Shown: piece after piece, positions 9,717 through 18,619 of the stretch
Numbering within the stretch: position 1 is the stretch's first letter
How the letters are laid out: every line of letters begins with the position of its first letter
Assembly: GCA_964405775.1 (NCBI GenBank)
Contig: CAYOPG010000001.1
Span: forward strand, 1 to 64,000
DNA from: JAAZFF01 sp964405775
GTDB lineage: Bacteria > Verrucomicrobiota > Kiritimatiellia > RFP12 > UBA3636
DNA length: 64,000 bases
Direction of reading: 5' to 3'
Translations under genes and position numbers: made by a program
Notes under the pieces: generated by a model
Seen by the model: only the letters and a program-made list of their open reading frames with translations
The model's database searches: none
What the model was told of the DNA's origin: nothing

Positions 9717-11975
9717 ATGCTCGGAAAACCACTCACGGTTGCCCTTGTGGGCAATCCAAATTCAGGTAAAACGACTGTTTTCAACGCACTCACCGGCTCC
9801 CGCCAACACATAGGAAACTGGCCAGGAGTCACAGTCGAACGAAAAGAGGGCTTTTTCACAGTCGATGGACAGGAGGTGCGCGTTGTTGACTTGCCTGGAA
9901 TTTATTCCCTGACAGCAGTGAGCGAGGACGAGCGCGTATCGGTTGAATACGTGCTGGGAGGCGAGGCGGATCTGTTCATCAACGTTATTGATGGCACGAA
10001 TATAGAACGCAACCTGTACCTGACGCTTCTGCTTTCCGAGTTGCGCGTGCCGATGGTGCATGTGGTTACGATGATGGATATCGTGAGGGATCGCGGTACT
10101 GTAATCGACTTCGATCATCTGGCGGAACATCTGGGGTGTCCTATTATAGGAATAAATGCGTCGGATAAAAGAGACGTCAAGAAACTCTTGTCCATCATAG
10201 TCGATGCTGCTGAGCATTCGCATCTGCCAGTGGTCAATATCGAGTACCAGAACGAGGTCGAGGACGAGATAACGGCACTGCTTCCGCATTGCGAACCTGT
10301 TTGCGCAGTCTTCGGTGTGAATGCGCGCTGGGTTGCCCTCAAACTGCTGGAAGGTGATCCGAAAATATGCGACGAGGCGGAGAAAATTGGCGCAGTGAGT
10401 CGCACTACGCTTGATGCAGCGCGCGAGCGAATACGCAAAGTTCTTAATGAATTCAGCGATGAGGCTCTGGCAGACGCCCGCTACGGTGTCATTCAGGGAC
10501 TCTGCCACGACGTGGTTAAAAAAGGGGCTAAAAAGGAGAATTTCACTCAGCGTTTTGACAGGCTGGTTCTAAACCGCTGGCTTGGAATCCCCTTTTTCTT
10601 CTTGGTGATGCTGTGTGTCTTCTGGGTGACTCAGGTGGTAGGAGGCTCGTTCATAGATTTTTTCGGTCTCTTAGGCAAGACTCTGTTTGTCGATGGTCCT
10701 GCGCACCTGATGGCAAAGGTCGGCGTTCCCGAGTTCGTTATTGCGATTTTGGCTGGAGGTCTTGGAGCAGGATTGCAGACGATGGCGACATTCATCCCGC
10801 CGATTTTACTAATGTTCTTCTGCCTTTCGCTACTTGAGGATTCCGGTTACATGGCGCGGGCTGCATTTGTCATGGATCGCTTTATGCGCTGGCTGGGGCT
10901 GCCAGGCAAATCTTTCGTGCCTCTTCTCGTTGGCTTTGGGTGCTCCGTCCCTGCGATTCTGGCGACGCGCGCGCTGGAGAGCAAACGCGATAGATTCCTG
11001 ACGATATTTATGACGCCATTCATGTCGTGTGGCGCCAAGTTGCCTGTATACGTTGTTTTCGGAGCTGCGTTTTTCGCTGACAGTCCGGGGTTCCTCGTCT
11101 TTGCTCTCTATGCATCAGGCATAGTACTCGCCGTTTTAACCGGTCTCCTGCTGAAACACACAATTTTCGAGGGCAAACCGTCTCATTTTATAATGGAACT
11201 GCCTCCATACCATGTCCCGCGTATCAAGCATATCGCTTTGCACTCAATGGACCGAATGAAAGGATTTGTTGTCCGGGCAGGCAAGGTTATCGTGCCGATG
11301 GTACTGCTGCTTGGAGTCTTAAACACGGTCGGCAAAGACGGTTCAATCGGCAACGAAAACTCGGAGAATTCAGTTCTGACGTCAGTCGGAAAGGCGGTCA
11401 CGCCCGTGTTCGGGCCCATGGGTGTCGAACCTGACAACTGGCCTGCATCCGTGGCCATATTTACTGGCCTTTTCGCCAAAGAAGCGGTAATTGGCACTCT
11501 TACGAGCATTTACGGGCAAAACAAAGGTGTCGACAACAATGATGTTGACGTTGACAAAACCTCTTACAGCCTTTGGGGTGGCGTCCGTGAAGCCTTCGCT
11601 TCGCTTCCGCTAATCGGTCACTTATTTGAAAGGGCTGAGACCGGACCGGCTGATGAAGTCGATGACACACTCTTCCAAGAAATGCGCAGACATTTTCCGA
11701 AAGGCCGCCATCAGGTCTTCTCCTATCTGCTCTTTATTTTGCTTTACATCCCTTGCCTTGCTGCCATGGGGTCTGCTTTGCAGGCTCTTGGCGGTCTGTA
11801 TGGAACCGTGTTCGCGATTTATCTGACCGTGCTGGGCTGGTCCGTCTCAACGCTCTACTTCCAAATTTCTATTGGAGGCAGTTCGTTATGGATAGGCGTC
11901 GCCAGCGGACTGCTTGTCGCAATGGCCGCTGGCTTTGCCGTTATGGGGCGCTACAGGAAAATCCCGCTGGTTTAG
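9717..11975 (+). CDS. feoB: Ferrous iron transporter FeoB
   Basis: FeoB imports Fe2+ across the inner membrane under anaerobic or reducing conditions. The 752-residue protein starts at ATG 9717 behind GTAGGAGGTG. The N-terminal G domain has GNPNSGKTT (12-20), NWPGVTVE, DLPGIYSL and a helical GDI region. The C-terminal membrane part has the two Gate motifs, including GFGCSVPAILATRAL and MSCGAKLPVYVVFGAAFF, with their conserved cysteines. Length and domain order are normal. It ends four bases into the convergent oxidoreductase gene. Iron regulation (Fur or DtxR) would be expected, but I see no convincing operator. Confidence 0.95.
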   Translation: MLGKPLTVALVGNPNSGKTTVFNALTGSRQHIGNWPGVTVERKEGFFTVDGQEVRVVDLPGIYSLTAVSEDERVSVEYVLGGEADLFINVIDGTNIERNLYLTLLLSELRVPMVHVVTMMDIVRDRGTVIDFDHLAEHLGCPIIGINASDKRDVKKLLSIIVDAAEHSHLPVVNIEYQNEVEDEITALLPHCEPVCAVFGVNARWVALKLLEGDPKICDEAEKIGAVSRTTLDAARERIRKVLNEFSDEALADARYGVIQGLCHDVVKKGAKKENFTQRFDRLVLNRWLGIPFFFLVMLCVFWVTQVVGGSFIDFFGLLGKTLFVDGPAHLMAKVGVPEFVIAILAGGLGAGLQTMATFIPPILLMFFCLSLLEDSGYMARAAFVMDRFMRWLGLPGKSFVPLLVGFGCSVPAILATRALESKRDRFLTIFMTPFMSCGAKLPVYVVFGAAFFADSPGFLVFALYASGIVLAVLTGLLLKHTIFEGKPSHFIMELPPYHVPRIKHIALHSMDRMKGFVVRAGKVIVPMVLLLGVLNTVGKDGSIGNENSENSVLTSVGKAVTPVFGPMGVEPDNWPASVAIFTGLFAKEAVIGTLTSIYGQNKGVDNNDVDVDKTSYSLWGGVREAFASLPLIGHLFERAETGPADEVDDTLFQEMRRHFPKGRHQVFSYLLFILLYIPCLAAMGSALQALGGLYGTVFAIYLTVLGWSVSTLYFQISIGGSSLWIGVASGLLVAMAAGFAVMGRYRKIPLV

Positions 11976-12961
11976 CAGGCTACCCAGGTGCCGGATTTAG
12001 CCGACTTATATGCCGCTTCCATTATCTTGACGGCGTCGCGGGAGGCTTCGAGATCGGCTTTCCAATCCTCTTTGGAAATATTGCCTTTAACCACTTCGAT
12101 CAGGCGTTCAATTTGTCTCGGCTTTTCTTCGATAGGCGCAACTGGTTCCGCAGGGAAACCTGGCCCGCCGATCTTAAGGCCATCGCTGTTCCAAACGCTT
12201 TTCTTTGAACCGATGATCTCCAGCCCGGCGTGTCCGCCAGTGAAAATCCAGCCTGCCTCGACCCTGCCGATTACTCCTGATTTGAACTGCAAAACAATCA
12301 GACCGTAGTCATCCACATCCGAGTAGATCCCCGACAAGTTGCGAATGTCTGCCCAGACTTTCTCAACCGCCCCGCCGAGGTGACGCAGGAACTGAACTGC
12401 ATGTGTTCCCATGTCTAGCAATGCTCCGCCTCCGGAAAGTTCGGGGTTTGTGAACCATGCGAGTTCTGGGTTGTCGAACCATCTGCCATATGCAGCATGG
12501 TGAGCGTTCCGGAAATTGATATGCGTCACCTTGCCCAGCGCCTCGTCCGCAAGAAGCTTGCGAGCCGATCCTCCCATGCCGGAAAAAGGCAAATGGTATC
12601 CGCATATGATGGGTGTGTTGTGCTTTTGCGCAAGGTTGAAGATCTCGTCTGCCTCTTCCGACTTGGTGGCAAGTGGCTTCTCGCACATAATCGGTTTGCC
12701 GGTGGGTATAAGTTTTTTTAGAAGAGGTAGATGACGAGTGTTCTCAGCGCAAACGACGAACGCATCAACTTCGGGGGCAGCCGCGGCCTTGTCTAGGTCT
12801 GGCTCGAACCTGCATTTGAAGTCTGCGGCATACTTGGCGCCACGATCGGCGTTATCGTCCCAAATGAAAACAGGTGCGCCGCCAGAAGTTGTTTTCGATA
12901 TTATTTCGCAAAAATGGCGGCTGTGGATATGTGCTACTGATATAACGGCGATTTTTGGCAT
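11972..12961 (-). CDS. Gfo/Idh/MocA family NAD(P)-dependent oxidoreductase
   Basis: Members of this family oxidise or reduce sugars and cyclitols with NAD(P). The N-terminal Rossmann fold begins IAVISVAHIHSRHF, where the usual glycine-rich loop is replaced by a histidine-rich one, as in many family members. CEKPLATKSEEADE carries the conserved EKP lysine, and the C-terminal alpha/beta domain includes ALLDMGTHAVQFLRHLGG, with the GxHxxD-like active-site region. ATG 12961 is chosen (329 residues) because it starts the fold directly; the frame extends 15 codons upstream. The substrate cannot be told. It is a lone gene, converging on feoB. Confidence 0.8.
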   Translation of the reverse strand: MPKIAVISVAHIHSRHFCEIISKTTSGGAPVFIWDDNADRGAKYAADFKCRFEPDLDKAAAAPEVDAFVVCAENTRHLPLLKKLIPTGKPIMCEKPLATKSEEADEIFNLAQKHNTPIICGYHLPFSGMGGSARKLLADEALGKVTHINFRNAHHAAYGRWFDNPELAWFTNPELSGGGALLDMGTHAVQFLRHLGGAVEKVWADIRNLSGIYSDVDDYGLIVLQFKSGVIGRVEAGWIFTGGHAGLEIIGSKKSVWNSDGLKIGGPGFPAEPVAPIEEKPRQIERLIEVVKGNISKEDWKADLEASRDAVKIMEAAYKSAKSGTWVAC

Positions 12962-13084
12962 TTCTGTTACCCCAGTGTTCGTATGTGAAGTTGCTAAACC
13001 GTCCACTGTTGACGCGCCCTGCGTAATCGTGAACTGTTCTTGCCCTCCATTCTAGTGCCGCTGCCTTGAATAAGTCAAGCTCTG

Positions 13085-13130
13085 GAATTAACAGGCGAAT
13101 TAGCAGGTGAATTAACGGTGAATTAACACG
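13085..13130. repeat. Four phased direct repeats (GAATTA core)
   Basis: The hexamer GAATTA begins at 13085, 13097, 13109 and 13120, with flanks resembling ACAGG. The 11-12 base period places all copies on nearly the same helix face, as in operators for multimeric regulators. An AT palindrome (13131-13149) follows. The stretch 12962-13283 holds no gene; these repeats and the hairpin at 13189-13220 are what it contains. Confidence 0.6.
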
Positions 13131-13188
13131 AAAAAATCATTGATTTTTTGGCGCGGTAAATGCATCATGTTGCCCTGTTTTCCCCGCG

Positions 13189-13220
13189 TTGCCGCCTGAC
13201 TCCCGAACGGGGGCGGGCAA
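13189..13220 (+). promoter_or_regulatory. Structured leader hairpin upstream of polyamine operon
   Basis: TTGCCGCC (13189-13196) pairs with GGCGGGCAA (13212-13220) through eight base pairs and one bulged G, enclosing an inner CCC-GAAC-GGG hairpin. It ends 63 bases before the decarboxylase start. There is no T-run, so it is not an intrinsic terminator. It could be a cis-acting RNA element. I do not recognise a known riboswitch. Confidence 0.4.
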
Positions 13221-13283
13221 GTGGCATACCGATCTCCATTCACGATAGCCCATATAAACGGCTGAAACGGCAGGTGACCCATA

Positions 13284-14738
13284 TTGAATAAGCTCTCGCA
13301 GCAGAATACCCCCATCCACAAAGCATTGGAAGAACAGAGAATAAACCGCTTGGCGCACTTTGACGTGCCAGGTCACAAAGGCGGCCGAGGGAACAAGGAG
13401 CTGACGGAATTTCTGGGTGAGACTGCGATGAGTCTGGACGTGAACTCGATGAAGCCGCTCGACAATCTCGGCCATCCTGTTTCCGTCATTAAAAACGCGC
13501 AGAAACTGGCGGCGGAGGCTTTCGGAGCCGACGAGTCGTTTTTTATGGTGAACGGCGCCACTGCCGGCGTGCAGGCTATGATCATGTCAACTTGCAACAC
13601 TGGTGACAAGGTGATCATGCCACGCAACGTCCACCGCAGCGCCATCAACGCGCTCGTAGTGTGTGGCGCTCTTCCTGTTTACGTTAATCCCGGAACGAAC
13701 AAGGAGCTTGGAATCCCGCTTGGTATGCCGACGGCGGCCGTAAAAAAAGCGATCGAGGCTAACCCCGACGCAAAAGCCATTCTGGTTAACAACCCGACTT
13801 ATTACGGCATCTGCTCGAATATGCGCGAGATCGTGAAGTTGGCTCACGACAACAACATGCTGGTTCTTGCCGACGAGGCTCACGGCACGCATTTCTATTT
13901 CCACGACAAGCTGCCGATCTCAGCGATGGAGGCTGGCGCGGACATGGCCGCTGTGAGCATGCATAAGACGGGCGGTTCGCTGACTCAAAGCTCAATACTG
14001 TTGGCTCGCCACACGGTCAACGCCGACTATGTGCGCCAGATTATAAACCTCACGCAAACAACTTCCGCTTCGTATCTGCTGCTTTCGTCGTTAGACATTT
14101 CGCGCAAAAACCTCTGTTTGAATGGTTACGCAATGTATTCAAAGACGATTGATTTCGCCGACTACGCCCGCGATGAGATCAACAGCCTGGGCGGGTACTA
14201 CGCATTCGGCACAGAATTGGTCGATGGTGACGCGGTGTATGGTTTCGACACCACAAAGCTATCGGTACACACCCGTAATATCGGCCTCGCAGGTATCGAA
14301 GTGTACGACCTTCTGCGCGATGACTACGGAATCCAAATCGAGTTCGGCGACATAGGCAACGTTCTGGCTATCATTTCGGCTGGCGACCGCACAATGGAGA
14401 TTGAAAGGCTAATATCTGCGTTTGCAGAAATCAAGCGCCTACACGAAAAGGACAAGGCCGGTCTCTTTGATCACGAATACATTGACCCGCAGATCGCGAT
14501 GGCACCTAAGGACGCGTTCTACTCGAAGAAACGCTCAATTCCCATCCGTAAAAGTGTCGGCCAGATAAGCGGTGAGTTCGTTATGAGCTATCCTCCCGGG
14601 ATTCCTATTCTTGCGCCAGGTGAGCGTATCACGACGGACATCATGGAGCACATTCTCTATGCAAAAGAGAAAGGATGCTTTATGACTGGCACGCAGGACA
14701 TGAATGTTGAAAACATTAACGTCGTAGTCGGCGCATAG
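13284..14738 (+). CDS. speA: Arginine/ornithine/lysine decarboxylase, fold-type I (SpeA-like)
   Basis: PLP enzymes of this family make agmatine, putrescine or cadaverine from arginine, ornithine or lysine. At 484 residues it has the size of the short B. subtilis SpeA type. Markers are HFDVPGHKGGRG at the N terminus, the aspartate of DEAHGTH, and the PLP lysine K228 in SMHKTGGS. The C-terminal domain includes YPPGIPILAPGE. It starts at TTG 13284 with AGGTGA (13272-13277) at good spacing. An agmatinase-like gene in the same operon makes arginine the likely substrate, giving agmatine. That is inference; lysine cannot be excluded from sequence alone. Confidence 0.85.
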   Translation: MNKLSQQNTPIHKALEEQRINRLAHFDVPGHKGGRGNKELTEFLGETAMSLDVNSMKPLDNLGHPVSVIKNAQKLAAEAFGADESFFMVNGATAGVQAMIMSTCNTGDKVIMPRNVHRSAINALVVCGALPVYVNPGTNKELGIPLGMPTAAVKKAIEANPDAKAILVNNPTYYGICSNMREIVKLAHDNNMLVLADEAHGTHFYFHDKLPISAMEAGADMAAVSMHKTGGSLTQSSILLARHTVNADYVRQIINLTQTTSASYLLLSSLDISRKNLCLNGYAMYSKTIDFADYARDEINSLGGYYAFGTELVDGDAVYGFDTTKLSVHTRNIGLAGIEVYDLLRDDYGIQIEFGDIGNVLAIISAGDRTMEIERLISAFAEIKRLHEKDKAGLFDHEYIDPQIAMAPKDAFYSKKRSIPIRKSVGQISGEFVMSYPPGIPILAPGERITTDIMEHILYAKEKGCFMTGTQDMNVENINVVVGA

Positions 14739-14782
14739 GCTCCTGCGACTTCTGAAACATCTTTTGATTGGAGGCTGATAAA

Positions 14783-15640
14783 ATGGAATTGTGGTACACG
14801 GACCAGCACACCAAGGACGTGCGTTTTTCTATGAAGTCTAAGCGTCAGCTCGCGAGCCATCAGAGCGAGATTCAGCGAATAGACATCCTTGAAACTTACG
14901 AATATGGGCGCATACTCGTGCTCGATGGGGATCTCATGATCACCGAGAAGGACGAATTTATCTACCACGAGATGATCACGCATGCCCCCATGGCCGTGCA
15001 CCCCAACGTGAAGAACGTCCTCGTAATCGGCGCCGGGGATGGCGGTACCATACGCGAACTCACCAAGTATTCCACGATAGAAAGCATCGACATGGTCGAA
15101 GTCGATAAGGACGTTGTAACCCTCTGCATGGTGCACATGCCATTCACGGCCTGCAAACTGCAGGATCCCCGCGTTCACATGTATTTTGAGGAAGGCCTCC
15201 GCTTTGTGCGCACAAAGAAGAACGAGTACGACTTGATAATCGTCGATTGCGCCGACCCTTACGGTCCGTCAGAAGGACTTTTCACCCGCGAATTCTATGG
15301 TACCTGCTTCAGGGCGCTACATGATGACGGCATCCTAATAAACCAGCACGAAAGTCCTTTTTACAACTCACATTCGATGACCGTACAGAAGGCTCACAAA
15401 CAAATAGCGACGACCTTCCCGCTGAGCATGGTTTATCAGTGTCATATACCGTCATATCCCTCTGGACACTGGCTTTTCGGTTTCGCATCGAAGAAATACC
15501 ATCCTCTGGAGGACCTGATGGTCAAAGAGTGGAATTCGTTGGGAATCCGCACAAGATACTACAACACAGACTTGCACGAAGGCAGCTTCTACCTGCCCAC
15601 ATACGTCAAGGAACTGCTGGGGTACTCAAGCAATGGATAG
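14783..15640 (+). CDS. speE: Spermidine synthase / aminopropyltransferase
   Basis: SpeE transfers an aminopropyl group from decarboxylated S-adenosylmethionine to putrescine or a related amine. The 285-residue protein has the N-terminal beta domain (WYTDQHTKDVRFSM), GAGDGGTIRELTKY for nucleotide binding, the acidic VEVDKDVV, and VDCADPYGPSEGLF at the catalytic Asp. ATG 14783 lies eight bases after GGAGG (14770-14774). It overlaps the next gene by eight bases. No AdoMet decarboxylase (speD) is nearby, so the donor must come from a distant gene. The acceptor might be agmatine rather than putrescine, as in Thermus, given the ureohydrolase next to it. Confidence 0.85.
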   Translation: MELWYTDQHTKDVRFSMKSKRQLASHQSEIQRIDILETYEYGRILVLDGDLMITEKDEFIYHEMITHAPMAVHPNVKNVLVIGAGDGGTIRELTKYSTIESIDMVEVDKDVVTLCMVHMPFTACKLQDPRVHMYFEEGLRFVRTKKNEYDLIIVDCADPYGPSEGLFTREFYGTCFRALHDDGILINQHESPFYNSHSMTVQKAHKQIATTFPLSMVYQCHIPSYPSGHWLFGFASKKYHPLEDLMVKEWNSLGIRTRYYNTDLHEGSFYLPTYVKELLGYSSNG

Positions 15641-16496
15641 AAACGTCCATACATTCATTGGCTGCGACAAGGAGTATGCTGAAAGCGACATCGTAATTTT
15701 CGGAGCTCCATTCGACAGCACTACATCGTATCGCCCGGGCACTCGTTTCGCAAGCGCGGCGATGCGTTCCGAGAGCTTCAGCATAGAGACTTACAGCCCT
15801 TATCTAGACCGTGATCTGATCGCTGATGCACGCATCTTCGATGGAGGCGACCTTGAGCTCCCGTTCGGTTCGCCAGAGGCAGCGCTCGACATGATCGAAG
15901 AGTTCACTGAACAAATTTTAGCAGACGGTAAATTCCCTGTGATGATTGGTGGCGAGCACCTTGTGACGCTGGCGACCATACGCGCTGTTGCTAAACGCCA
16001 TCCTGATCTTCATATCATACACTTCGATGCCCACGCGGATTTGCGCGATGACTATCTCGGAGTGAAGCTCTCTCATGCGTGCGTGATGAGACGCTGCCAC
16101 GAGATATTAGGCGACGCGCGCATCTTCCAGTTTGGCATTCGCAGCGGCGACCGCTCGGAATTCGCCTGGGCCGCCGAAGGCCATGTGACGATGCGCAAAT
16201 TCGATTTGAAAACACTGCCGGAAGTGGCGAAAAAGCTCCAAAGCGTCCCCGTGTACGTAACTGTCGATCTTGACGTGCTTGATCCATCACAATTCCCCGG
16301 AACAGGTACGCCGGAAGCGGGTGGTGTCATGTTTACTGAGTTACGCGAAGCGCTGGAAATCGCGCTTGGGCTTAACGTGGTCGCCATGGATATGAACGAA
16401 CTCTCGCCGGCGCTCGACCATTCTGGCGCGTCAACGGCACTTGCCTGTAAACTAATGCGCGAAGCGCTTCTTATGATCGGAGGAAAACACAAATGA
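15633..16496 (+). CDS. speB: Agmatinase / aminopropylagmatine ureohydrolase
   Basis: This arginase-fold enzyme hydrolyses a guanidino group to urea plus amine. The 287-residue protein has the binuclear manganese ligands: H in GGEHLVT, DAHAD in HFDAHADLRDDY, and DLDVLDP. SxxRPG appears as TSYRPGTRFASAAMR near the N terminus, typical of agmatinases. Substrate may be agmatine (giving putrescine) or aminopropylagmatine (giving spermidine). It is translationally coupled on both sides: its ATG lies inside the end of speE, and its TGA overlaps the next ATG. Confidence 0.88.
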   Translation: MDRNVHTFIGCDKEYAESDIVIFGAPFDSTTSYRPGTRFASAAMRSESFSIETYSPYLDRDLIADARIFDGGDLELPFGSPEAALDMIEEFTEQILADGKFPVMIGGEHLVTLATIRAVAKRHPDLHIIHFDAHADLRDDYLGVKLSHACVMRRCHEILGDARIFQFGIRSGDRSEFAWAAEGHVTMRKFDLKTLPEVAKKLQSVPVYVTVDLDVLDPSQFPGTGTPEAGGVMFTELREALEIALGLNVVAMDMNELSPALDHSGASTALACKLMREALLMIGGKHK

Positions 16497-17695
16497 GCAA
16501 AAAAACATTGATAATCGGCGCCGGCGGGGTTGCCAGCGTGGTCGTGCATAAGTGTTGCCAAAACCACGAAGTGTTCCCTGATATTTGCATCGCCAGCCGG
16601 ACGAAGTCCAAGTGTGACGCACTCAAGAAAAAGCTGGAAGGCGGCAAAACGAAGATCTCGACGGCGCGTGTCGATGCCGACAACGTCAAAGAGCTCGTGG
16701 CTCTCATCAAAGACTACAAGCCGGATCTTGTAATGAACATCGCGTTGCCTTATCAGGATCTCACGATAATGGATGCGTGCCTCGCGACCGGCGTTGATTA
16801 TCTCGACACCGCGAACTACGAACCCAAAGACACCGCCAAGTTCGAATACAAGTGGCAGTGGGATTACCGCGACCGCTTCAAGAAAGCCGGAATAATGGCG
16901 CTGCTCGGCTGCGGTTTTGACCCGGGCGTCACTGGCGTATACTCCGCTCACGCGCAGAAACACCATTTCGACGAAATAGATACTATCGATATCCTGGACT
17001 GCAATGGCGGTGACCACGGGTACCCTTTCGCAACGAACTTCAACCCCGAAATAAACATCCGCGAAGTATCCGCGAAAGGCAGCTACTGGGAGAATGGCCG
17101 TTGGGTACACACAGAACCGATGGAAATCAAGCGAGTGTACGACTTCGATGGCGTGGGCAAAAAGGACATGTATCTGCTCCACCACGAAGAAATCGAATCC
17201 CTTGCTATTAATATCAAAGGCGTCAAACGCATCCGCTTCTTCATGACATTCGGGCAGAGTTACCTGACCCACCTTAAGTGCCTCGTGAACGTGGGTATGA
17301 CCTCGATTGAGCCGATTGACTTCAAAGGAAACAAAATAGTGCCTCTGGAGTTCCTGACAGCCGTGTTGCCTGATCCAGCGTCGCTCGGTCCTCGCACTAA
17401 GGGCAAGACCAACATCGGCTGCATATACACAGGCTCGAAAAACGGAAAGCCGGTGAACTACTACGTATACAACATCTGCGACCATCAGGAAAGCTACAAA
17501 GAAGTCGGTTCTCAAGCCATTTCGTACACCACGGGTGTCCCCGCGATGATCGGCGGTATGATGATGCTGACAGGCAAATGGAAGAAGCCCGGCGTTTTCA
17601 ACGTCGAGGAATTCGACCCAGATCCTTTCATGGACGCCCTCAACAAATGGGGACTCCCTTGGCAGGATACCTTTGAACCGGTGCTCGTCGATTGA
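16493..17695 (+). CDS. Carboxynorspermidine dehydrogenase-like (saccharopine dehydrogenase family)
   Basis: Enzymes of this group condense L-aspartate semialdehyde with a diamine and reduce the Schiff base with NADPH. Putrescine gives carboxyspermidine, diaminopropane gives carboxynorspermidine, and in a route described for cyanobacteria agmatine gives carboxyaminopropylagmatine. The 400-residue protein begins with an NADPH Rossmann motif GAGGVASVVVHKC and carries LASRT-like IASRTKSKCD and GCGFDPGVTGVY, characteristic of the CANSDH branch rather than lysine metabolism. It overlaps the ureohydrolase as ATGA. The partner decarboxylase (nspC-like) is absent from the window. Which amine is used is open. 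Confidence 0.82.
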   Translation: MSKKTLIIGAGGVASVVVHKCCQNHEVFPDICIASRTKSKCDALKKKLEGGKTKISTARVDADNVKELVALIKDYKPDLVMNIALPYQDLTIMDACLATGVDYLDTANYEPKDTAKFEYKWQWDYRDRFKKAGIMALLGCGFDPGVTGVYSAHAQKHHFDEIDTIDILDCNGGDHGYPFATNFNPEINIREVSAKGSYWENGRWVHTEPMEIKRVYDFDGVGKKDMYLLHHEEIESLAINIKGVKRIRFFMTFGQSYLTHLKCLVNVGMTSIEPIDFKGNKIVPLEFLTAVLPDPASLGPRTKGKTNIGCIYTGSKNGKPVNYYVYNICDHQESYKEVGSQAISYTTGVPAMIGGMMMLTGKWKKPGVFNVEEFDPDPFMDALNKWGLPWQDTFEPVLVD

Positions 17696-17716
17696 TCTTT
17701 CGACCGAGAATCAATC

Positions 17717-18583
17717 ATGGGCAACAACATAACAAACATTGTAGGGGGCGACAGTGCTGGCCTCAGTTTGGCGCAGTCCGGTCTGTCTGGCGAGGTGTTT
17801 GTTTGGCATGATGTTCTCTATGACGGTGTGCGCAAGCCTGGATGGCCAGATGAGGAGACCATCGAGGCTAGGGCGGCATTTCTTGAGGATCACACCGCTG
17901 GTGGAATGACCCGCGAATTCCTGCGGAAGTCACTGCACCGCGAATATTCCAAGCTTGAGGCCATAGCAGGCACCCACATAATTTTGTGGTTTGATGCCTG
18001 TCTTTTCGATCAGGCGATGCTAGCGCACATACTTGCTTGTCTTTCACATCTTCGCGCTAGGCACGTCGAACTTATTTGCGTAGATTCGTTTCCAGGAGTG
18101 GAGCCATTCCACGGTCTTGGTCAGCTTAGCCCGGAACAATTCGTGTCGCTCGAGGGGCGTCAACTCCCGGTGAGCGAACAGGAATTTGAGTTTGCCATTC
18201 AAGTCGACAAAGCATTTGCCACCAGCGATTTTCAGGCTTTGGAAGAGATATCCCGTATGTCAGATGCTCCGCTGCCATTTGTCCCGGCAGCGGCTGCACG
18301 ATGGCTGCAGGAGCGTCCTGATCCAGAAACTGGGCTAGGACTTCTGGAAAGCCTCGTCATGTCAGCGCTGCGTAACGGATGTAATACGCCTCTGGAAATC
18401 TTCAAGTTCGCCGCATCAGCAGACACGCCCCCGCAGTTTTGGGGAGACTCCACAATGTGGGCAAAGATAAACGGCCTTGCCATGCGCAATCCTCCCCTTT
18501 TAAAAATTGAAGGTCCGACTGACAAACTACCACAGAGGGAAAGCAATCTTTCCCTTGAGAGTTTTTTGATAAAAAAAGTTTAA
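17717..18583 (+). CDS. DUF1835 domain protein
   Basis: The 288-residue protein resembles DUF1835 proteins of unknown function: IVGGDSAGLSLAQSG at the N terminus, VFVWHDVLYDGVRK (about 33-46), and an IILWFDACLFDQAMLAHIL segment near 95. No membrane segment or signal peptide is seen. It lies 21 bases after the carboxynorspermidine dehydrogenase-like gene and may be read with the polyamine operon, but nothing in it suggests a role there. The C-terminal 60 residues have no recognisable motif. Confidence 0.65.
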   Translation: MGNNITNIVGGDSAGLSLAQSGLSGEVFVWHDVLYDGVRKPGWPDEETIEARAAFLEDHTAGGMTREFLRKSLHREYSKLEAIAGTHIILWFDACLFDQAMLAHILACLSHLRARHVELICVDSFPGVEPFHGLGQLSPEQFVSLEGRQLPVSEQEFEFAIQVDKAFATSDFQALEEISRMSDAPLPFVPAAAARWLQERPDPETGLGLLESLVMSALRNGCNTPLEIFKFAASADTPPQFWGDSTMWAKINGLAMRNPPLLKIEGPTDKLPQRESNLSLESFLIKKV

Positions 18584-18619
18584 CGCCGATTTCTGACGGT
18601 CGGGACATTTTATATTTTT

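Noticed and set aside
13131..13149. AT palindrome AAAAAATCATTGATTTTTT as a terminator
   Set aside because: Neither neighbouring gene ends here; both the oxidoreductase and the decarboxylase begin from this region.
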